From Pyronema omphalodes (taxonomy: Eukaryota; Ascomycota; Pezizomycetes; Pezizales; Pyronemataceae), in NCBI GenBank assembly GCA_024516155.1, contig JAJJXM010000108.1:31316-95315 (forward strand): DNA of 64,000 bases, written 5' to 3'. The translations under genes and the position numbers were made by a program. This document shows, piece after piece, positions 20,301 through 29,688 of this stretch. The first letter of the stretch is position 1. Every line of letters begins with the position of its first letter. The notes under the pieces were generated by a model that saw only the letters and a program-made list of their open reading frames with translations, was not told the origin of the DNA and searched no databases.

Positions 20301-21229
20301 CGGATACTATCCTACTGTACACGGACGGCTCTCAACTTGACGGCATAACAGGCGCAGGATACACCATCCCACACGGGCTGCCACGATCTGTCGACTCCAT
20401 AGTGCCCATGGGCGACAGAACAGAAGTCTTCGACGCGGAAGTTATGGCCATCCACGAAGGACTCCGGACATGCCTGACACACATTCGACGCAACGACCTA
20501 TACGACAAACACATCCACGTTTTTACCGACAACCAGGCCGCGATACATCGAGCCTCTCACCTCCGTCGAGGCCCCGGCCAGGAGCTCGCCTGGGCCATCC
20601 ACAACACCGCTCACGACCTTCACGCTTACGGTACCTCAATTACCATCCACTGGGTCCCAGGACACACTAATGTCCCCGGAAACGAAGCCGCCGACGAACT
20701 GGCCAGACAGGCGACAACAGTACCGCCACGCCGACGAATACCGATATCCCTCACTTGGCTGCGCCGCCGCGCTCGAGAGAGGTACACCGAAGACTGGACC
20801 ACCTGGTTCACCTCTTCCCCCCGACCGCGCACGTACACCGCCACACACCGCCGCACAATGGACACTGCGTACACCGAAAACCCCCGCTGGATATCAACTG
20901 CAATCCTGGGTCTTCGCACCGGCCACGGGTACTTCCTCAACTGCTTGGCCCACCCTCCATCCGACGCATACCCCTCCCGCAGCTGCAGCTGCCCAATCCA
21001 TCCACCGCAGACGCCTCGACACCTCCTCCTGAGCTGCCCCGACTTCCAGGCCGCTCGCTCCACACTCAGGAAGGACCTCAAACTCAGACAACACTCCCGG
21101 ATCAACCTAAACACCATTCTGGACACCCCCTCCGGCACCAAGGCTCTTTCCACTTTTATCTCTGCAACCAAGGTTGCTACCTCGACCTGGGCACACTCCC
21201 GGCTAGAGAAGCCTCGCAGAAGGGGATAG
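17309..21229 (+). CDS. LINE A ORF2: endonuclease, reverse transcriptase, RNase H (1306 aa)
   Basis: The APE-like endonuclease spans residues 1 to about 230, with ILIQEI, TGDLNAHH (145-152) and SDHEVIRF (225-232). The reverse transcriptase includes SPKKAPGPDG, RPIALLNCLGKTLEKL, GIPQGSPASPILF and YIDD at 686-689. RNase H starts TDGSQLDG at 1005 and has DAEVMAIHE, TDNQAAIHR and HWVPGHTNVPGNEAADELA. A C-terminal motif CSCPIHPPQTPRHLLLSC starts at 1226. The protein should nick DNA, prime on the nick and copy the RNA. Start chosen for the 8-base overlap with ORF1. No lesion was seen. Confidence 0.95.
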   Translation: MSSYNRLAATIRIVSHNVNRQRTALDALLNSAHNTADIILIQEIHITDITYATTHPSFTLVLPPRGDRTTNRTAAYVTRTNPYLRVSQRTDICADPDLQVLEVGTDLIPSFFLFNVYNEKHPESNIYTIPRALTPLPLPRRCIITGDLNAHHALWNSSTRSPTRATEIVDLIEQRDWTLVSVPDIPTHYYNQGRSSSVLDLTLASPHMAEETINWAIDDDNATGSDHEVIRFEVHTTHPDAETTPPTNRLNWKKTDWELFAETLRASCFALTPSWTQYRNHPTTDNLDAWAESIRDAILNAATTSTPVLQVTPQSKRWWTAEVTETRKKMTKARRKWKRKRDDRSHLNYKQHRNEYHRTIRTAKDAKWKEYLSQAEGPDVWQAFRYTNPRRAQLTPNLRAMINGQETICSSFDAKVEAFQKLFPPPPPPPPPSILPPRRELQWTTFTPTEVETAIFSSSPKKAPGPDGLTFACLRQAYLAIPEHMNNLYATLGTVGYHPRCWRQATTVIIAKPNKPDYSNPKAYRPIALLNCLGKTLEKLMATRLGTMADSHDLLHRDQIGGRPQRSAIDAAMALVHDVEIGKSHGMLTSALFLDVRGAFDNVSADRLQQTLRQLGCPRPVVSWCQSFLADRTIALAFDGRTDTQRPVQTGIPQGSPASPILFLLYLRPLFDELAQVHPYAWTPSYIDDVAIVVQGRTRKANARALENITTTAFRWADANAVAFDDAKSELLHFHWARTDSITEEEKVKLPNGTVITPGTQGGEKDVVRWIGLYLDRKLNFRKHVARRVTAAQRTLNALCRLARYETGLSPAATRLIYQACVQSRADYGAEIWWKQQKDLARTLQNQQNTALRRILNAFTSTPILALHNESALPPVTIRLDNRQRKYALRTLTLPASHPIITRCPVSFPAPSINDASINPDTEYDHPWHVPGQAPSRLLHVISTLSPWVQPNAEIEDTSQNIPDDDLAPTLTIDISSSPKADAADDHLLLLHALRQRSDTILLYTDGSQLDGITGAGYTIPHGLPRSVDSIVPMGDRTEVFDAEVMAIHEGLRTCLTHIRRNDLYDKHIHVFTDNQAAIHRASHLRRGPGQELAWAIHNTAHDLHAYGTSITIHWVPGHTNVPGNEAADELARQATTVPPRRRIPISLTWLRRRARERYTEDWTTWFTSSPRPRTYTATHRRTMDTAYTENPRWISTAILGLRTGHGYFLNCLAHPPSDAYPSRSCSCPIHPPQTPRHLLLSCPDFQAARSTLRKDLKLRQHSRINLNTILDTPSGTKALSTFISATKVATSTWAHSRLEKPRRRG

Positions 21230-21965
21230 ACCCCTACCGCTGACTACACTGACCGCAGTACCTTAGGAACTTTCGCGCGCGCTGATTTTGCAGTGCTTTC
21301 TTACTTAGGATTTTGTTTTGTAAAAAAAACAAAAAAAAAAACAAAGGGGACAAGCAGAAGGGGAAGGTAGAGAAGGGATAGGCGGAGAGAAAGGGAAAGG
21401 GCACGCGGTGACGGGATCGGGCTGGGGTCGTTGCTTGGGTCTGCTTGGGGTTCGGGTGTTTTGAGTCTTGTTTTCTTTTTGTTTTCTTTTGTTTTCTTTT
21501 CTTTGTCTTTCAATTGTTTGTCTTACGGGTTGGAGTTGTTTTATGGTGCGACGGGTGAGAAGGGAACGGAGAGTGGAATGGTGCGAAAGGAGAGAGAGGG
21601 GCACGGGGAAGGAACAGAGGAGGGCGGCGGGAGTTATCTTTTTCTTTTCTTTTGTACGCGGAGGAAACAAAGGCGGTAAAATGGCTAAACATGGGAAGGG
21701 GAAGGGAGGAGGAAAGGGAGGAGCCCGGCGAGGCGGCCTCTGTGCAAGCAGGGCACTTGGAACATCAGACGCGCTTGGACAAGAAACCCCCGAAGTATAC
21801 AGTGGGGACAGACCCCACAACCACAACGATCAAGAGGAGGAGACTGGTAGAGGTGGAGACTGGGTTTTTGCTTTTACATTTCTTTCTTCTTCGCTTTTGT
21901 ATTTATCTGTCCCTTGTCATAACCTTCGGGTTGCAAACAAGTAATGAGAGAACAAACAAACAAAC
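21230..21965 (+). other. LINE A 3' untranslated region, terminal hairpin and AAAC tail
   Basis: An A-rich stretch follows near 21328, then G/A-rich sequence. From about 21655 the shared module GGAGGAAACAAAGGCGG begins and the sequence matches the N1 tail. The hairpin GTGGGG/CCCCAC lies near 21802-21820. The terminal hairpin has CTTGT 21913-21917, CAT, AACC 21921-21924, loop TTCG, GGTT 21929-21932, GCAA, ACAAG 21937-21941. AAAC repeats end the element. This is probably the reverse transcriptase recognition end. Confidence 0.8.
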
Positions 21966-22182
21966 TCCCGCTGTCCACGGAAAGACACCACACGGCAACG
22001 GCGACCCCCCCCCCTGCATTCTCAACAACGAGCACCGAAACCCCCGGTTTTCTCATCGGATTCGGATTCGCAGCACTCTGTTACGTTATTCTCTGAATTT
22101 TCAGGGAATTCTACGTTGTTTTTGTTGACTTTTGTCGCAAAATCAGAGTTTTCACGAGTTTTGGCTTACCCCACCTCACGAA

Positions 22183-23631
22183 ATGTCGCCAAAACAACGA
22201 CAGAACAACGCCCAACGATCGAAACGGTCCGAAAACGCGTACAATGTTCTAGCCGACCTTCCTCATGATGGATCTAAGCCTACTTTTGATGGAAGAGATG
22301 GAATAGTTGATGAAGTTGATGGAAACAGTGCTGGAGAACCCCTCCAGAACGTGGTCTTGGCAGGATCACCAGTTCCTTCGGCTTCAACAGACCAGCAACA
22401 AGACACAACTACCCGATCGCTGTATATCTGGCGCCATGAAATGATCAAGTTCATCCTTGAAGAATATGGAGCACGCGATGAAGCGTGCCTGGACAGATCA
22501 TTGGCAGCGAACCACTCACGGATCAGTGCCCTCACGTTGTTAGGTGTGAACCAGGACAACAGAGAGACTCACCGCCGCTTCGACACAGTCGAAGAGAAGA
22601 TGTGCGACATAAGCGACCACATCAACGACAGGCTTGACGCCGTTCTGGCGAAACTCAACGACCTGCACGGCGAAAATGCGAAGCTGCGCGCAGCATTCGA
22701 CTCTACACAGGGAGAAACAGCAGCTCTCAAGGCTGCTGTGGCCGCCCTGACGAAGAAAATCGACGAACAGCAACAAGTCATTTCGGCTCCCCCCTCACCG
22801 AACCTCACGGCCTCTTCCTCAGCGATGGAAGAGATGACTATGCAGCTCTCCGTCGTCCAACATGACATTCAGGATGTCCTGGACGCTGTTCGCAACCCTC
22901 CTGGCAAGAGAAAGCGAAGGGGAAGCGACCAGAACACCGAACCCACCTCACCGACAAACAGACGACCGGTGAACCACAAACCGAGAACGGCATCACCGGT
23001 GCGAAGCCTGATGCACTCAAAACATGCGACTACCGCCGCCCAGGACAAGCTTGATGCCCTCAAGCCTATGTCCCCCCTACCTCTCCTCGCGATCACGTCA
23101 TCCGATGCGACACCGGAACCTCACCCTGACAGTTCATCTGCTCAGGACACACCTCTACCCGACGCCCCAAGCACTGCCCCTGCTGAGACGAATGGATGGA
23201 AGACTGTGGAGGCGAAGGCTACACAGAGGAAGAAGCAGAAAGCAAAGGAGACGACACCTACGGCAGCGCCACCCAGCAAGACCCCTACAACAAAGAATGG
23301 TGGCCGGGGAAAGAATACCCACCAACCCAGAACGACAACCTCCTCTGCAAAGAAGACTTGGGCAGAAGTCGTCAAGAGCGGAGGCATCAACGTCCAGATT
23401 GTGCTTGGGAATGGCAATCTTGGACTGACAACACCACCGACAAGAAGGGGAGAGAGGCGAGGCGGGGCAGCGAGAAGGCTGAGGAAGAAGGAGGGAGAAG
23501 GGGAGAGAGGGGAGGAGAAGAGGGGCAGGACTGGCCCGGGTGTCTCAAAGGGCAAAGAGTCAGAAGACACCGGCGGAGGAGGGGAGAGAGGAGAGGAGAG
23601 TGGGGGCACGGGTGGCCCGGCGGCTGTTTAA
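22183..23631 (+). CDS. N2 ORF: 482-aa N protein with an exchanged central part
   Basis: Same family as the N1 protein. The first 85 or so residues and everything from about residue 165 onward match N1 closely. Between them N2 reads TTRSLYIWRHEMIKFILEEY and beyond, with little similarity to N1, N3, N4 or N5. The GENAKLRAAFDSTQGETAAL helix, GKRKRRGSD, TWAEVVKSGG and the Arg/Glu/Gly-rich end are retained. The ORF is open. A recombined or fast-evolving central part is the simplest reading. Function unknown. Confidence 0.85.
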   Translation: MSPKQRQNNAQRSKRSENAYNVLADLPHDGSKPTFDGRDGIVDEVDGNSAGEPLQNVVLAGSPVPSASTDQQQDTTTRSLYIWRHEMIKFILEEYGARDEACLDRSLAANHSRISALTLLGVNQDNRETHRRFDTVEEKMCDISDHINDRLDAVLAKLNDLHGENAKLRAAFDSTQGETAALKAAVAALTKKIDEQQQVISAPPSPNLTASSSAMEEMTMQLSVVQHDIQDVLDAVRNPPGKRKRRGSDQNTEPTSPTNRRPVNHKPRTASPVRSLMHSKHATTAAQDKLDALKPMSPLPLLAITSSDATPEPHPDSSSAQDTPLPDAPSTAPAETNGWKTVEAKATQRKKQKAKETTPTAAPPSKTPTTKNGGRGKNTHQPRTTTSSAKKTWAEVVKSGGINVQIVLGNGNLGLTTPPTRRGERRGGAARRLRKKEGEGERGEEKRGRTGPGVSKGKESEDTGGGGERGEESGGTGGPAAV

Positions 23632-23960
23632 CTTTGCTTTGGTTTTGTTTTTGCTTTGTGGAGGAAATAAAGGCGGAAAAATGGTTAAAAAAGGGAGGGG
23701 AAGGGTGGAGGAAATGGGGGAACGACCCGGCGAGGTGGCCTCCGAGCGTACAGGGCTCCTGGAACAGACGACGCTTGACGAACAAAAGCACAGCGAGACT
23801 TGGGGGTCTACAACCCCACACCCTAACGACAAGCTCTGGGGCACGCCCAGTGAGAGCCTGGCCTGACACCCGGGTTTCTTAATTTTGTATTTACTGTAGA
23901 TTCCGCCATAACCTTACGGTTGGATGCGTGTATGAGTTAATAAATAAATAAATAAATAAA
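23632..23960 (+). other. N2 3' region: family 2 tail with hairpins
   Basis: The shared module is followed by the LINE D type end. A hairpin TGGGG/CCCCA lies near 23801-23820. The terminal hairpin is at 23904-23928: outer CGC/GCG, CAT, inner AACC/GGTT, loop TTAC, GGAT. AAAT repeats run to 23960. Confidence 0.85.
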
Positions 23961-26816
23961 TCCCGCTGTCCACGAGCCCGACACAAACCCCATGCCGCAG
24001 TTAGAAGACTCGGTCCCCGACCCCCCGGACGAACCCCCGATAGCGATCTCAAGTTTAACCATCTCCGACTTCAAAGAAATGGTAGAAGACGAAAGCCTGA
24101 CAGTGTTCTCGCTATCGTTCGACGAGATCACCGTCGCCCTACAAGACAAGCCCCCCCTCACGGATGGGGAACTGAAAGACATGATCCCCAAAGAGTATCA
24201 TGACTACCTCGATTTATTCAAGGAGGTCAACGCGAAGGAACTCCCCCCACACCGACCGTACGACCACAAGATACCACTGAAAGAGGGATTCGTCCCCCCC
24301 TTTGGCCCGTTATACTCGCTGTCACGCAACGAGTTGCAGACGCTGAAAGCGTGGCTCGATGAGAATTTGGAGAAAGGATTTATACAACGCTCCCAATCAC
24401 CAGCCGCCTCGCCGATATTATTCGTGAAAAAATCAGACGGATCCCTACGCCTATGCGTCGATTACCGAAGACTGAATGAAGGTACCGAGAAGAACCGGTA
24501 CCCGCTGCCATTGATACAGGAAACGATGATGAATCTTTGCAAAGCTCAATATTTTACGACCCTGGATGTCCGCAGCGCTTATAACCTTATCAGAATGGCA
24601 GAAGGCGAAGAATGGAAGACGGCCTTCCGCACAAGGTACGGCCTATTCGAGTCGAAAGTGATGCCCTTTGGGCTCACCAACGCGCCTGCCGATTTCCAGG
24701 CATTTATAAATGCTGTCCTGAGACCATGCCTAGACCAGTTTTGTACGGCATACTTGGACGATATCCTCGTATTCTCTGAAACAAAGCCCGATCACACCGC
24801 ACACGTCCGGAAGATCTTGGAACGACTCAAACAAGAAAAACTGCACTTGAAGCCAGAGAAGTGTAAGTTTGCTAAGGCAGAAGTACAGTACCTGGGCTAC
24901 AACATCAGCCGCGACGGCGCGCGCATGATGGATTCCAAAGTAGCCACAGTGAGAGATTGGAAGGAACCAACCAATTTGAAACAGGTCCAAGAGTTCCTAG
25001 GCTTCGCGAATTTCTACCGAAGATTTATCAAAGACTACTCAAAAGTGGTCTCCCCTCTGACGGCTCTGACCACAAAGAAAGATGGTAAAGCAATCCCCTT
25101 TACCTGGGGTAAAGATCAGCAAAGCGCCTTCGACCGACTAAAGGACGCATTTACATCAGCACCGATTCTCAAGCACTTCGACTACGAGAAACCGATTGTA
25201 GTAGAAACAGACGCATCCGACTATGTGTCTGCTGGAGTTTTATCACAATACGACGACGATAACGTGTTACACCCCGTCGCGTTTTATTCCAAAAAGCATT
25301 CCCCGGCGGAATGCAACAATGAAATCTATGACAAAGAACTACTGGCAATAGTTCGTTGTTTCGAGGAATGGCGTCCCCACTTGGAGGGCTCCGCCTTCCC
25401 TATAAAAGTATTGACAGACCACAAGAATCTCGAATACTTTATGACGACAAAGCTACTGAACAGACGACAAGCACGCTGGTCCGAATTCCTGTCTCGGTTC
25501 AACTTTGTGATCACCTATCGACCGGGAACGTTGGGAGGAAAACCGGACGCCCTGACAAGACGAGCCGCCGACCTCCCGGGAGAGGGAGACGAACGCATAC
25601 GAGCGAACCAGCAAGCTGTACTAAAGCCACAAAACTTCCAGTTGTGCATGACCCCGCCCATGAAACTTGCACCCTCCGAAGTGGACCTCCTGTTTACAGA
25701 AGGCTACAAGACAGATGCATTCCCCAACCGAGTGTTGGGAATGCTGGAAGACGGTACACAAATCTGTAAGGACATATCACTCGCCGATTGCTCCGTGTTG
25801 GAAAACAGATTGTACTACCGAGACTGCCTCTATGTCCCCGCGCTGGACAAACTACGATTGAAACTACTACAAGATCACCACGACCCCCCCACCATGGGAC
25901 ACCCGGGCCGTGCAAAGACTTTCGAACTCCTCGCCAGGAATTATTACTGGCCTTCGATGAGAAAAGATGTGGATCAATTCGTCCGAAATTGCCACACTTG
26001 TAAAAGAACAAAAGCTACCCGCCACGCACCCTATGGAAGCTTGAAACCCCTACCGGTCCCGCGCCACCCGTGGCAGAATATCTCTGTGGACTTTGTTACT
26101 GGACTACCGACATCAGAAGGGTTCGACGCAATATGTGCGATCGTTTGCCGACTCACGAAACAGCGACACTTGGTGCCCTGTCACTCCACGATAGACGCAG
26201 AAGGCTTCGCGCAACTCTTCCTGGAAAACATATTCAAACTACACGGTCTGCCAGACACAGTAGTGTCCGACCGCGGCCCGCAATTTGTTGCCCACTTTTG
26301 GAAACACCTGGCAAATTGCATGGGTATCGAGATTGCCACGAGCACGGCCTTCCACCCCCAGACCGATGGCCAAACAGAAAGAATCAATGCGGTCACGGAG
26401 CAATATCTCCGCGCGTACGTCTGTTATTTACAAGACGATTGGAAGAAATTTTTACCACTGGCAGAATTTGCTGCAAATAACCAAGTATCGGATACAACGT
26501 CGCTGTCTCCGTTCTACGCTATATACGGCCGACACCCCAAATGCTCTTTCGAATTGGAAATCAGGACAGACAATCCTGAAGAAGTGAAAGCGAACGAGGT
26601 AGCGGAAAGGATGTCACACATCCATGACGTCTTGCGTTCGGAAATGAAATACGCCCAAGCCCGCCACATAGAAGCCGCCGACAATTCCCGACTCCCCGCG
26701 CCGGTCTTCAAACCCAGAGACCTGGTATGGCTGGACGCCCGCAACCTCAGAACCCGCCGCCCCTCAAAGAAACTAGAAAACAAACACCTAGGCCCCTTCA
26801 CCGTGTTACGGCCTAT
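23961..26816 (+). pseudogene. G1 pol: reverse transcriptase, RNase H, integrase (cut by N3)
   Basis: The open frame enters from the linker at 15064-15167. The first ATG after the insertion is 23992 (MPQLEDSVPD). The reverse transcriptase has LCVDYRRLN, FTTLDVRSAYN, VMPFGLTNAPADFQ and YLDD at about residue 254 from that ATG. RNase H shows VETDASDYVSAGVLSQ. The integrase has the H2C2 zinc motif (HPGRAKTFELL ... CHTCKRTKATRH), the core Asp in SVDFVTGLP near residue 700, VVSDRGPQF and TDGQTERIN. The sequence then matches a chromovirus C-terminus until N3 enters at 26817. I see no lesion inside this segment. The frame that continues past 26816 into N3 is accidental. Confidence 0.92.
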
Positions 26817-28817
26817 CGCTGTTGTTGAATCACACCACACGGCAACGGCGACCCCCCCCCCTGCATTCTCAACAACGAGCACCGAAACCCCCGGTTTTCT
26901 CATCGGATTCGGATTCGCAGCACTCTGTTACGTTATTCTCTGAATTTTCAGGGAATTCTACGTTGTTTTTGTTGACTTTTGTCGCAAAATCAGAGTTTTC
27001 ACGAGTTTTGGCTTACCCCACCTCACGAAATGTCGCCAAAACAACGACAGAACAACGCCCGACGATCGAAACGGTCCGAAAACGCGTACAATGTTCTAGC
27101 CGACCTTCCTCATGATGGATCTACTCCTACTCTGGATGGAAGAGATGGAAAAGTTGATGAAGTTGATGGAAACTTCGCTGGAAAGCCCTTCCAGAGCGTG
27201 GTCTTGGCACGATCACCAGTTCCTTCGGCTTCAACATCGCAGCAACAGGCGACAACTGAACACAGCCGGTTTAGTGACTACCGTCGCATGATGGTATCTG
27301 CAATTAATAAGGCAGTCGCAGTTGACGACAACTATGTCACCCTAGATCAACTGTTTATAGACAACTACGCCGGACTCGCTGGAGCCAGCTTCCTGGGGAT
27401 ACAACAGATCCACCAGGACACACAGCGTCGCTTCAATACCCTCGATGACACCATACGCAACAACAGCGATGAGATGCGCCTCAGATTCGACGTCATGATG
27501 ACGAAATTCAACATTCTGATGGGCGAAAACACGAAGCTGCGCGCAGCCTACGACTCTACACAGGCAGAAACAGCAGCTCTCAAGGCTGCTGTGGACGCCC
27601 TGACGAGGGAAATCGACGAACAGCAACAAGTCATTTCGGCGCCCCCCTCACCGAACCTCACGGCCTCTTCCTCAGCGATGGAAGAGATGACTATGCAACT
27701 GTCCGTCGTCCAACATGACATTCAGGATGTCCTGGACGCTGTTCGCAACCCTCCTGGCAAGAGAAAGCGAAGGGGAAGCGACCAGAACACCGAACCCACC
27801 TCACCGACAAACAGAAGACCGGTGAACCACAAACCGAGAGCGGCATCACCTGTGCGAAGCCTGATGCACTCAAAACATGCGACTACCGCCGCCCAGGACA
27901 AGCTTGATGCCCTCAAGCCTATGTCCCCCCTACCTCTCCTCGCGATCACGTCAACCGATGCGACACCGGAACCTCACCCTGACAGTCCATCTGCTCAGGA
28001 CACACCTCTACCCGACGCCCCAAGCACTGCCCCTGCTGAGACGAACGGATGGAAAACTGTGGAGGCGAAGGCTGCACAGAGGAAGAAGCAGAAAGCGAAG
28101 GAGACGACACCTACGGCAGCGCCACCCAGCAACACCCCTACAACAAAGAATGGTGGACGGGGAAAGAACACCCACCAACCCAGAACGACAACACCCTCTG
28201 CAAAGAAGACTTGGGCAGAAGTCGTCAAGAGCGGAGGCATCAACGTCCAGATTGTGCTTGGGAATGGCAATCTTGGACTGACAACACCACCGACAAGAAG
28301 GGGAGAGAGGCGAGGGGGAGCAGCGAGGAGGCTGAGGAAGAAGGAAGGAGAAGGGGAGAGAGGGGAGGAGAAGAGGGGCAGGGCGGGCCCGGGTGTCTCA
28401 AAGGGCAAAGAGTCAGGAGACACCGGCGGAGGAGGGGAGAGAGGAGAGGAGAGTTGGGGCACGGGTGGCCCGGCGGCTGTTTAACTTTGCTTTGGTTTTG
28501 TTTTTGCTTCGTGGAGGAAATACAGGAGGAAAAATGGTTAAGAATGGGAGGGGAAGGGAGGAGGAAAGGGAGGAGCCCGACGAGGCGGCCTCTGTGCAAG
28601 CAGGGCACTTGGAACATCAGACGCGCTTGGACAAGAAACCCCCGTAGTATACAGTGGGGACAGACCCCACAACCACAACGATCAAGAGGAGGAGACTGGT
28701 AGAGGTGGAGACTGGGTTTTTGCTTTTACATTTCTTTCTTCTTCTCTTTTGTATTTATCTGTCCCTTGTCATAACCTTCGGGTTGCAAACAAGTAATGAG
28801 AGAACAAACAAACAAAC
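26817..28817 (+). mobile_element. N3: full-length N element with family 1 tail
   Basis: Preceded by GTGTTACGGCCTAT (26803-26816). The matching copy is at 29327-29340, after the partial unit N3b, so both units share one pair of target repeats. The 5' junction carries about 20 extra bases (CGCTGTTGTTGAATCACACC) before CACACGGCAACGG; GAATCACACC is also present at the 5' end of N5. Confidence 0.9.
27030..28484 (+). CDS. N3 ORF: 484-aa N protein
   Basis: Open from MSPKQRQNNARRSKRSENAY to GGPAAV and nearly identical to N1 and N5; small changes include ALTREIDEQQ where N1 has ALTRKIDEQQ. The domain plan is as in N1: variable central part, coiled coil, GKRKRRGSD, TWAEVVKSGG, charged C-terminus. Function unknown. 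Confidence 0.85.
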   Translation: MSPKQRQNNARRSKRSENAYNVLADLPHDGSTPTLDGRDGKVDEVDGNFAGKPFQSVVLARSPVPSASTSQQQATTEHSRFSDYRRMMVSAINKAVAVDDNYVTLDQLFIDNYAGLAGASFLGIQQIHQDTQRRFNTLDDTIRNNSDEMRLRFDVMMTKFNILMGENTKLRAAYDSTQAETAALKAAVDALTREIDEQQQVISAPPSPNLTASSSAMEEMTMQLSVVQHDIQDVLDAVRNPPGKRKRRGSDQNTEPTSPTNRRPVNHKPRAASPVRSLMHSKHATTAAQDKLDALKPMSPLPLLAITSTDATPEPHPDSPSAQDTPLPDAPSTAPAETNGWKTVEAKAAQRKKQKAKETTPTAAPPSNTPTTKNGGRGKNTHQPRTTTPSAKKTWAEVVKSGGINVQIVLGNGNLGLTTPPTRRGERRGGAARRLRKKEGEGERGEEKRGRAGPGVSKGKESGDTGGGGERGEESWGTGGPAAV

Positions 28818-29326
28818 CCTACCTCTCCTCGCGATCACGTCAACCGATGCGACACCGGAACCTCACCCTGACAGTCCATCTGCTCAGGACACACCTCTAC
28901 CCGACGCCCCAAGCACTGCCCGTGCTGAGACGAACGGATGGAAGACTGTGGAGGCGAAGGCTGCACAGAGGAAGAAGCAGAAAGCGAAGGAGACGACACC
29001 TACGGCAGCGCCACCCAGCAAGACCCCTACAACAAAGAATGGTGGACGGGGAAAGAACACCCACCAACCCAGAACGACAACACCCTCTGCAAAGAAGATT
29101 TGGGCAGAAGTCGTCAAGAGCGGAGGCATCAACGTCCAGATTGTGCTTGGGAATGGCAGTGGGGACAGACCCCACAACCACAACGATCAAGAGGAGGAGA
29201 CTGGTAGAGGTGGAGACTGGGTTTTTGCTTTTACATTTCTTTCTTCTTCTCTTTTGTATTTATCTGTCCCTTGTCATAACCTTCGGGTTGCAAACAAGTA
29301 ATGAGAGAACAAACAAACAAACAAAC
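28818..29326 (+). mobile_element. N3b: truncated and internally deleted N unit joined to the N3 tail
   Basis: Starts directly after the AAAC tail of N3 with CCTACCTCTCCTCGCG, which lies deep inside the N ORF. It runs to GGGAATGGCA, then skips about 385 bases to GTGGGGACAGACC and ends with a complete family 1 tail. There is no target repeat between N3 and N3b. Confidence 0.88.
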
Positions 29327-29677
29327 GTGTTACGGCCTATTGGATCCCACGCCTATGAGTTGGATATACCGGAAACAATGAAACATCACAGGACCTTCCC
29401 CGTGTCCCTACTCAACCCAGCCCCTTCGGACCCCCTCCCTGGCCAGATTATCCCACCGCCCCTACCGGTAGTAGTAGACGGCGAAGAAGAATGGTTCGTG
29501 GATGAAATTCTGGATAGCCGTTGGTCAAGAGGAAACCTGCAGTACCTAGTCAAGTGGACCGGCCATGACTCTCCAACCTGGGAACCGGAAACAAACCTAT
29601 CCGAAACTGAGGCCGCCGAAAAATTTCATCAGTTATACCCAGACAAACCTTCTCCTCTCGTAGGAACTCGAGCCTAA
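29327..29677 (+). pseudogene. G1 pol C-terminus: chromodomain
   Basis: Resumes in the G1 frame after N3/N3b: VLRPIGSHAYELDIPETMK, then VDEILDSRWSRGNLQYLVKW and DSPTWEPETNL, a chromodomain of the chromovirus integrase. It ends LVGTRA and a TAA, 11 bases before the 3' LTR. In chromoviruses this domain directs integration to marked chromatin. Here it is separated from the enzyme core by N3. Confidence 0.9.
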
Positions 29678-29688
29678 CGGGGGAGTAC

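Larger units (their letters stand above)
15168..21965 (+). mobile_element. LINE A (family 1): full-length, apparently intact Tad-type LINE
   Basis: 6798 bp with a 442-base 5' region, ORF1, ORF2, a 736-base 3' region and an AAAC tail. It is flanked by TCCCGCTGTCCACG. Both ORFs are open and carry all expected motifs. It is the best candidate in the window for an active autonomous element and for a helper of N elements with the same tail. LINE B on the minus strand is its near-identical sibling. Confidence 0.95.
21980..23960 (+). mobile_element. N2: full-length N element with family 2 tail
   Basis: 1981 bp between copies 2 and 3 of TCCCGCTGTCCACG. It starts GAAAGACACCACACGGCAACG. Its body and ORF are those of N elements, but the 3' end is that of LINE D (AAAT repeats), not of LINE A next door. 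Confidence 0.93.

Noticed and set aside
26817..26943. Apparent C-terminus of G1 pol running to 26943
   Set aside because: This is the 5' region of N3 read by chance. The true C-terminus with the chromodomain is at 29327-29677.
28654..29326. Open frames across the N3/N3b joint
   Set aside because: They join tail sequence to the inside of another copy and have no counterpart in single N elements.
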